Assembly: GCA_016282815.1 (NCBI GenBank)
Contig: JAEELU010000040.1
Span: forward strand, 1 to 23,918
DNA: 23,918 bases
DNA from: Acholeplasmatales bacterium
GTDB lineage: Bacteria; Bacillota_I; Bacilli_A; Acholeplasmatales; Anaeroplasmataceae
Direction: 5' to 3'
A program made the position numbers and the translations under genes. Position 1 is the stretch's first letter; the number at the start of each line of letters is the position of its first letter. Below are positions 20,404-23,918 of the stretch, in pieces. The notes under the pieces were generated by a model, which was given only the letters and a program-made list of their open reading frames with translations, had not been told where the DNA came from and made no database searches.

Positions 20404-21651
20404 ATGATAGAGCCTAGATGTACTAAAATCGTAAATGCCAAGAATCTATGGGAAATAGCAGTAGAGTTTATTTCTAAGATAGATGATGATTTAATGGAAT
20501 TTAATTTAAAGGCTGCCTATATTACATATAGAATATCAAAGCTTATGAGATTAACGAGAGGAACAATATCAAAGCTTGTATTTTTGTCATGCTTTAACGG
20601 AGTTGGTAAGCTATATGTATCAGAAAATTCATCAGACCCTCAGGTAGAAACATATTTGTTTTTAAAATATTTCTCTCCACTTAAGAATTTTGCAGATACA
20701 TTATTATCTATTGATCCTAAATATGATGATTTCCCACTTCGTAAGGAGGGAATGATTTATAAATTTAGTACTGACTTTACATCAGTTCTATTAGAAACTA
20801 CTGATAAGGAACAGGCACTAAAGAGAGTTCTTAAGGAAAAGGCTGAATGTAAAACATCAGAGATGGCAGATTACGGTAGAATCTTAATAGCCTTCGAAAA
20901 GCTTGTTGAGCAAACAGATATCATCTTTGATATGAATTCCTTAAGATATAAAACAGTAATATATAAATATGTATCTAAAATGCTATTTTCTGCAAGAGAG
21001 AAGAATAAATTCTTCACAATGCTAGCGTCTTTGTTTGAAATGTACAGTGCTCAAACACTTTATCATTCTAAGATGACAGCTATTATTGGCTATAATATTG
21101 CTAAATATATGAGAATACCTCAGGATAGAGCAAAAAGAGTATATGTTGCAGGATTATGCCATGACTTAGGTAAGGTATGTATTCCTCTTAAGATACTAGA
21201 AAAGCCAGATAAGCTAACTGATGAGGAATTTGCAATAATGAAAACACATGTTTCCTATACTAAGGAAATATTAAGAAATAAAATAGATTATGAAATAATT
21301 GAAACAGCCTATCGTCATCACGAAAGACTAGATGGTACAGGCTATCCTGAAAGGTTAACTGAGATTGAGCAAACATTAGATCAAAAGATTTTACAGGTAG
21401 CTGATGTAATAAGTGCTCTTATAGCAAAAAGAAGCTATAAGGAGGCTTGGAGCATTGATAAAACTATAGGTATACTAGATGATTTAGTAGCTAATGGTAA
21501 GTTTGATAAGGAAGTTGTTTCATGCTTCAAAACATATCAAAAGAAGATTTTAAAAACTACTGATGACTTCGCAAGACAGGCTGACAAGGTATATTCTAAG
21601 ATTCAAAAGGAAAGAAAAAATTTAACTAAAAAAATAGAAACAAACTCCTAA
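20404..21651 (+). CDS. HD-GYP domain protein with a degenerate N-terminal HD domain
   Basis: A 415-residue protein. The C-terminal half is an HD-GYP phosphodiesterase domain: CHDLGKVCIP with His253-Asp254, YRHHERLDGTGYP (305-307 HHE, 313-315 GYP) and LQVADVISAL. Such domains hydrolyse cyclic dinucleotides, most often c-di-GMP. Residues about 35-75 repeat the same pattern (LKAAYITYRISKLMRL then LSCFNGVGKLYVS) with Phe-Asn in place of His-Asp, which suggests a dead HD domain for sensing. No signal peptide or membrane segment. ATG 20404 has AGGAGG upstream; an earlier TTG at 20380 lies in the terminator. Confidence 0.85.
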   Translation: MIEPRCTKIVNAKNLWEIAVEFISKIDDDLMEFNLKAAYITYRISKLMRLTRGTISKLVFLSCFNGVGKLYVSENSSDPQVETYLFLKYFSPLKNFADTLLSIDPKYDDFPLRKEGMIYKFSTDFTSVLLETTDKEQALKRVLKEKAECKTSEMADYGRILIAFEKLVEQTDIIFDMNSLRYKTVIYKYVSKMLFSAREKNKFFTMLASLFEMYSAQTLYHSKMTAIIGYNIAKYMRIPQDRAKRVYVAGLCHDLGKVCIPLKILEKPDKLTDEEFAIMKTHVSYTKEILRNKIDYEIIETAYRHHERLDGTGYPERLTEIEQTLDQKILQVADVISALIAKRSYKEAWSIDKTIGILDDLVANGKFDKEVVSCFKTYQKKILKTTDDFARQADKVYSKIQKERKNLTKKIETNS

Positions 21652-21694
21652 TGAAAATTTATTAAAACGATTTCATGAAAATTTTACATAATTA

Positions 21695-21723
21695 TTGAAA
21701 ATAATTAGCAAATATGTTAGAAT
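21695..21723 (+). promoter_or_regulatory. Promoter of ccpA
   Basis: TTGAAA (21695-21700), 17-base spacer, TAGAAT (21718-21723). Confidence 0.75.
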
Positions 21724-21749
21724 GTAAAAAATTGCGAAGAGGTGGGAGT

Positions 21750-22745
21750 ATGGCAAAAACAACTATATATGATGTTGCTGGTGCTGCAAAGGTATCACTT
21801 GCTACTGTCAGCCGTGTAATGAATAACCCAGAGAAGGTAAATAAGGAAACTAGGGACAAGGTTCTTAGGGTTATTAAGGAGCTAGGCTATAGACCAAATG
21901 CTATCGCACGTGGACTTGCAAGTAGAAAATCAACAACAGTTGGAATAATAGTATCAGATATATCAAGAGCTGCTGTTTCTCAGCTTCTAGGTGGTATTTT
22001 AGATATAGCTAAGAAATATGATTATGCAGTTAAATTATTTACAATGGATGAAAATGCTGACATTAAGGAAGTAATGCGTCAGGTTGTTGCTGAACAGGTT
22101 GATGGTATTCTATTCCTAAATGATGAGCTTGATAATAGCCAAATGGAAATGGTAACAAACCATATCCAGGATGCCCAAATTCCTGTTGTATTATGTAATG
22201 TAATCTATGATGAGAAGGATATTCCTTCTGTAGCAATAGATTATGAAAAGGCAACATATGATATGACTAAGGAATTACTTGAAAAGGGTAAGAAGAAAAT
22301 ATTTATGGCATCTACAGTTCATAGATATTCTACTAACTATCATAAGGTTAGAGGATATGAAAGAGCTATGCAGGATGCAGGCTTAGAGCCTTTAGTATTC
22401 AGAACAAGTGGTGATGTTTCAGTAAATACATTACACTTCGATGAATTTATAAAGAATAATGAGATTGAAGCTGTTATTGCAGTACGTGATAGTATCGCAG
22501 TAAGCTTTATCAATACAGCAATCCGTTTAGGCTACAATGTACCTGAGGATTTCAAGGTGGTAGGTCTACAAAATACAAAATATGCTATTTTATCTAGACC
22601 GACATTAACTTGTGTAGATACACCAGTTTATGATATTGGTGCTGTATCAATGCGTCTTTTAACAAAGCTTATGGCAGGAGAAGAGGTTACTGAATCTAAT
22701 ATTCTACTTCCATATCATGTTGTTGAAAGAGAATCAACTAAATAG
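21750..22745 (+). CDS. ccpA: LacI-family regulator, probable catabolite control protein
   Basis: A 331-residue regulator. The HTH and hinge (TIYDVAGAAKVSLATVSRVM, GYRPNAIARGLASRKSTTVG) and the end (GAVSMRLLTKLMAGEEVTES, ending ESTK) match CcpA of Bacillus strongly. CcpA binds HPr-Ser-P and cre sites to control carbon use. Some corepressor-contact residues are not certain by eye, so another LacI paralogue is possible. ATG 21750 has GAGGTGGGAG upstream; an earlier in-frame ATG at 21714 overlaps the -10. Confidence 0.85.
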   Translation: MAKTTIYDVAGAAKVSLATVSRVMNNPEKVNKETRDKVLRVIKELGYRPNAIARGLASRKSTTVGIIVSDISRAAVSQLLGGILDIAKKYDYAVKLFTMDENADIKEVMRQVVAEQVDGILFLNDELDNSQMEMVTNHIQDAQIPVVLCNVIYDEKDIPSVAIDYEKATYDMTKELLEKGKKKIFMASTVHRYSTNYHKVRGYERAMQDAGLEPLVFRTSGDVSVNTLHFDEFIKNNEIEAVIAVRDSIAVSFINTAIRLGYNVPEDFKVVGLQNTKYAILSRPTLTCVDTPVYDIGAVSMRLLTKLMAGEEVTESNILLPYHVVERESTK

Positions 22746-22749
22746 ATCT

Positions 22750-22945
22750 GATGATTAATGAAGAAGTAATAATTATTATTTAAGTTACAGAGAGTCTATG
22801 GTGGTGGAAATAGATACAATAATAATTATGAATTACACATTATGAGGATCAAAAGCTAATTGAGGTGCTATTGTTTATACAATAGAACTAAGGTGGTAAC
22901 GCGGTTAAAAGTCGTCCTTAGATTATTCTAAGGGCTTTTTTATAT
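22750..22945 (+). promoter_or_regulatory. Tyrosine T-box leader
   Basis: A tRNA-sensing riboswitch before tyrS. Stem I carries AGAGAGUC (22789-22796) and ends with the specifier region GAAUUACAC, whose UAC (22834-22836) is a tyrosine codon. The T-box GGUGGUAACGCGG is at 22892-22904. Its UGGU bulge fits the A discriminator of tRNA-Tyr. The terminator stem CCTTAGA-TTAT-TCTAAGG is followed by GCTTTTTT. Uncharged tRNA-Tyr would turn tyrS on. Confidence 0.93.
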
Positions 22946-22964
22946 TTTATAGGAGGAGATTAAC

Positions 22965-23918
22965 ATGGGAATTTATGAGGAATTAGAGTGGAGAGGCTTA
23001 ATAAAGGATGTATCTGACCCTTCACTAAAGGAAAAATTAAATAACGGAGGAATGACTTTCTACATTGGTACTGACCCAACTGGAGATAGCTTACATATAG
23101 GACATTTTTCAAGCTTTTTAATCAGTAAAAGATTAAAGGATGCTGGACATCATCCTATTCTGCTTGTTGGTGGTGGTACAGGCTTAATTGGTGATCCAAA
23201 GCCAGATGCTGAAAGACCAATGATTACATACGAAACAGTAGATCATAACTTCAACTGCCTTAAGGCACAGGCTGAAAAGCTATTTGGTTTTGAGGTTGTT
23301 AATAATAGAGATTGGTTAGGAAAAATCAATATCATTGATTTCCTAAGAGATTATGGTAAATACTTCAATGTAAATTTAATGCTACAAAAGGATATCGTTG
23401 CTAGACGTTTAGATTCAGGTATTACATTTACTGAATTCTCATACATGATATTACAAGCATTAGATTTCTGGTATTTAAACAAGGAAAAGAATGTTACTAT
23501 GCAGGTTGCAGGACAAGACCAATGGGGTAACATTACTGCAGGTATAGATTTAGTACGTCGTAAGGAAGGTAAAGAGGTATATGGTTTCACTATGCCACTT
23601 TTAACTAAGTCTGATGGTACTAAGTTTGGTAAGACAAATGGTAAGGCAGTATGGCTAGATGCTAAGAAGACTATCCCATATGAAATGTATCAATTCTTTA
23701 TTAATTCTGAGGATAGTAAGGTTATTGACTACCTTAAATTCTTAACATTCTTATCTAAGGAAGAAATTGAAGAATTAGAAAAGAAAAACCAAGAGGCTCC
23801 ACATCTAAGAGAAGCACATAAGGCACTTGCTCGTGAGGTTATTACATTTATTCATGGTAAGGAAGCTTATGACCAAGCTATTAAGATTAGTGAGGCATTA
23901 TTTAGTGGTAATGTAAAG
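22965..23918 (+). CDS. tyrS: Tyrosyl-tRNA synthetase (partial)
   Basis: The first 318 codons; the frame is open at the window end. This class I synthetase charges tRNA-Tyr. Visible are FYIGTDPTGDSLHIGH with the HIGH motif, GGGTGLIGDP, QVAGQDQWGNITAGIDLVRR for tyrosine binding, and LLTKSDGTKFGKT, the KMSKS equivalent. The C-terminal anticodon-binding S4-like domain is largely beyond the edge. A strong AGGAGGAG lies 6 bases before the ATG. Confidence 0.97.
   Translation, partial: MGIYEELEWRGLIKDVSDPSLKEKLNNGGMTFYIGTDPTGDSLHIGHFSSFLISKRLKDAGHHPILLVGGGTGLIGDPKPDAERPMITYETVDHNFNCLKAQAEKLFGFEVVNNRDWLGKINIIDFLRDYGKYFNVNLMLQKDIVARRLDSGITFTEFSYMILQALDFWYLNKEKNVTMQVAGQDQWGNITAGIDLVRRKEGKEVYGFTMPLLTKSDGTKFGKTNGKAVWLDAKKTIPYEMYQFFINSEDSKVIDYLKFLTFLSKEEIEELEKKNQEAPHLREAHKALAREVITFIHGKEAYDQAIKISEALFSGNVK

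Overview
The window comes from a low-GC, anaerobic Bacillota chromosome. The tiny genes, CcpA, PyrR, T-box, HflX and DegV suggest a gut lineage near Erysipelotrichia or Mollicutes-like Bacilli; the exact taxon cannot be fixed from sequence alone. TGA is used as a stop, so the code is standard.

Positions 1 to about 5195 are the right end of an integrated, phage-like or ICE-like element. A tyrosine integrase sits against the 3' end of a tRNA-Ser(GCU) gene. The left end of the element lies outside the window. Codon use changes at this boundary: lysine is mostly AAA to the left and mostly AAG to the right. The element has four parts. (a) A leftward early operon at 1-1041 (excisionase-like, XRE and three small unknown proteins). 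(b) A divergent XRE repressor paired with a Clp-fold SDH-family serine proteinase at 1216-2471. (c) An accessory stretch at 2480-3522: a 57-aa gene with its own promoter, three 20-bp repeats, a probable small RNA, a palindromic operator pair, a damaged ImmA peptidase and an HTH protein. (d) A compact unit at 3565-4065: a consensus promoter containing an operator, a 29-codon hydrophobic basic peptide, an antisense RNA from a consensus opposing promoter, and a small RHH-like protein coupled to the integrase.

The most interesting system is 3629-3891, which has the layout of a type I toxin-antitoxin module. One hairpin hides the peptide's ribosome site on one strand and terminates the antisense RNA on the other. 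The two predicted RNA 5' ends share an 11-base sequence. The operator in its promoter (ATACG-N4-CGTAT) also occurs at the early promoter and before the first gene, which ties the module to the element's repressor circuit.

Positions 5196 to 23918 are chromosomal housekeeping: tRNA-Ser and exoA; a CBM20 protein, flavodiiron FprA and a lipoprotein in one operon; superoxide reductase and an AEC transporter; an AqpZ-type aquaporin; a FlaR-like P-loop kinase; an unknown protein; hflX; degV; yebC type II; pyrR; then fhs, an HprK/PEPCK-fold P-loop protein and purE in a tight row; a protein with a degenerate HD domain plus an HD-GYP domain; ccpA; and a tyrosine T-box ahead of tyrS, which is cut by the window edge. 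FprA and superoxide reductase are oxygen-defence enzymes of anaerobes. fhs and purE supply and use one-carbon units for purine synthesis.
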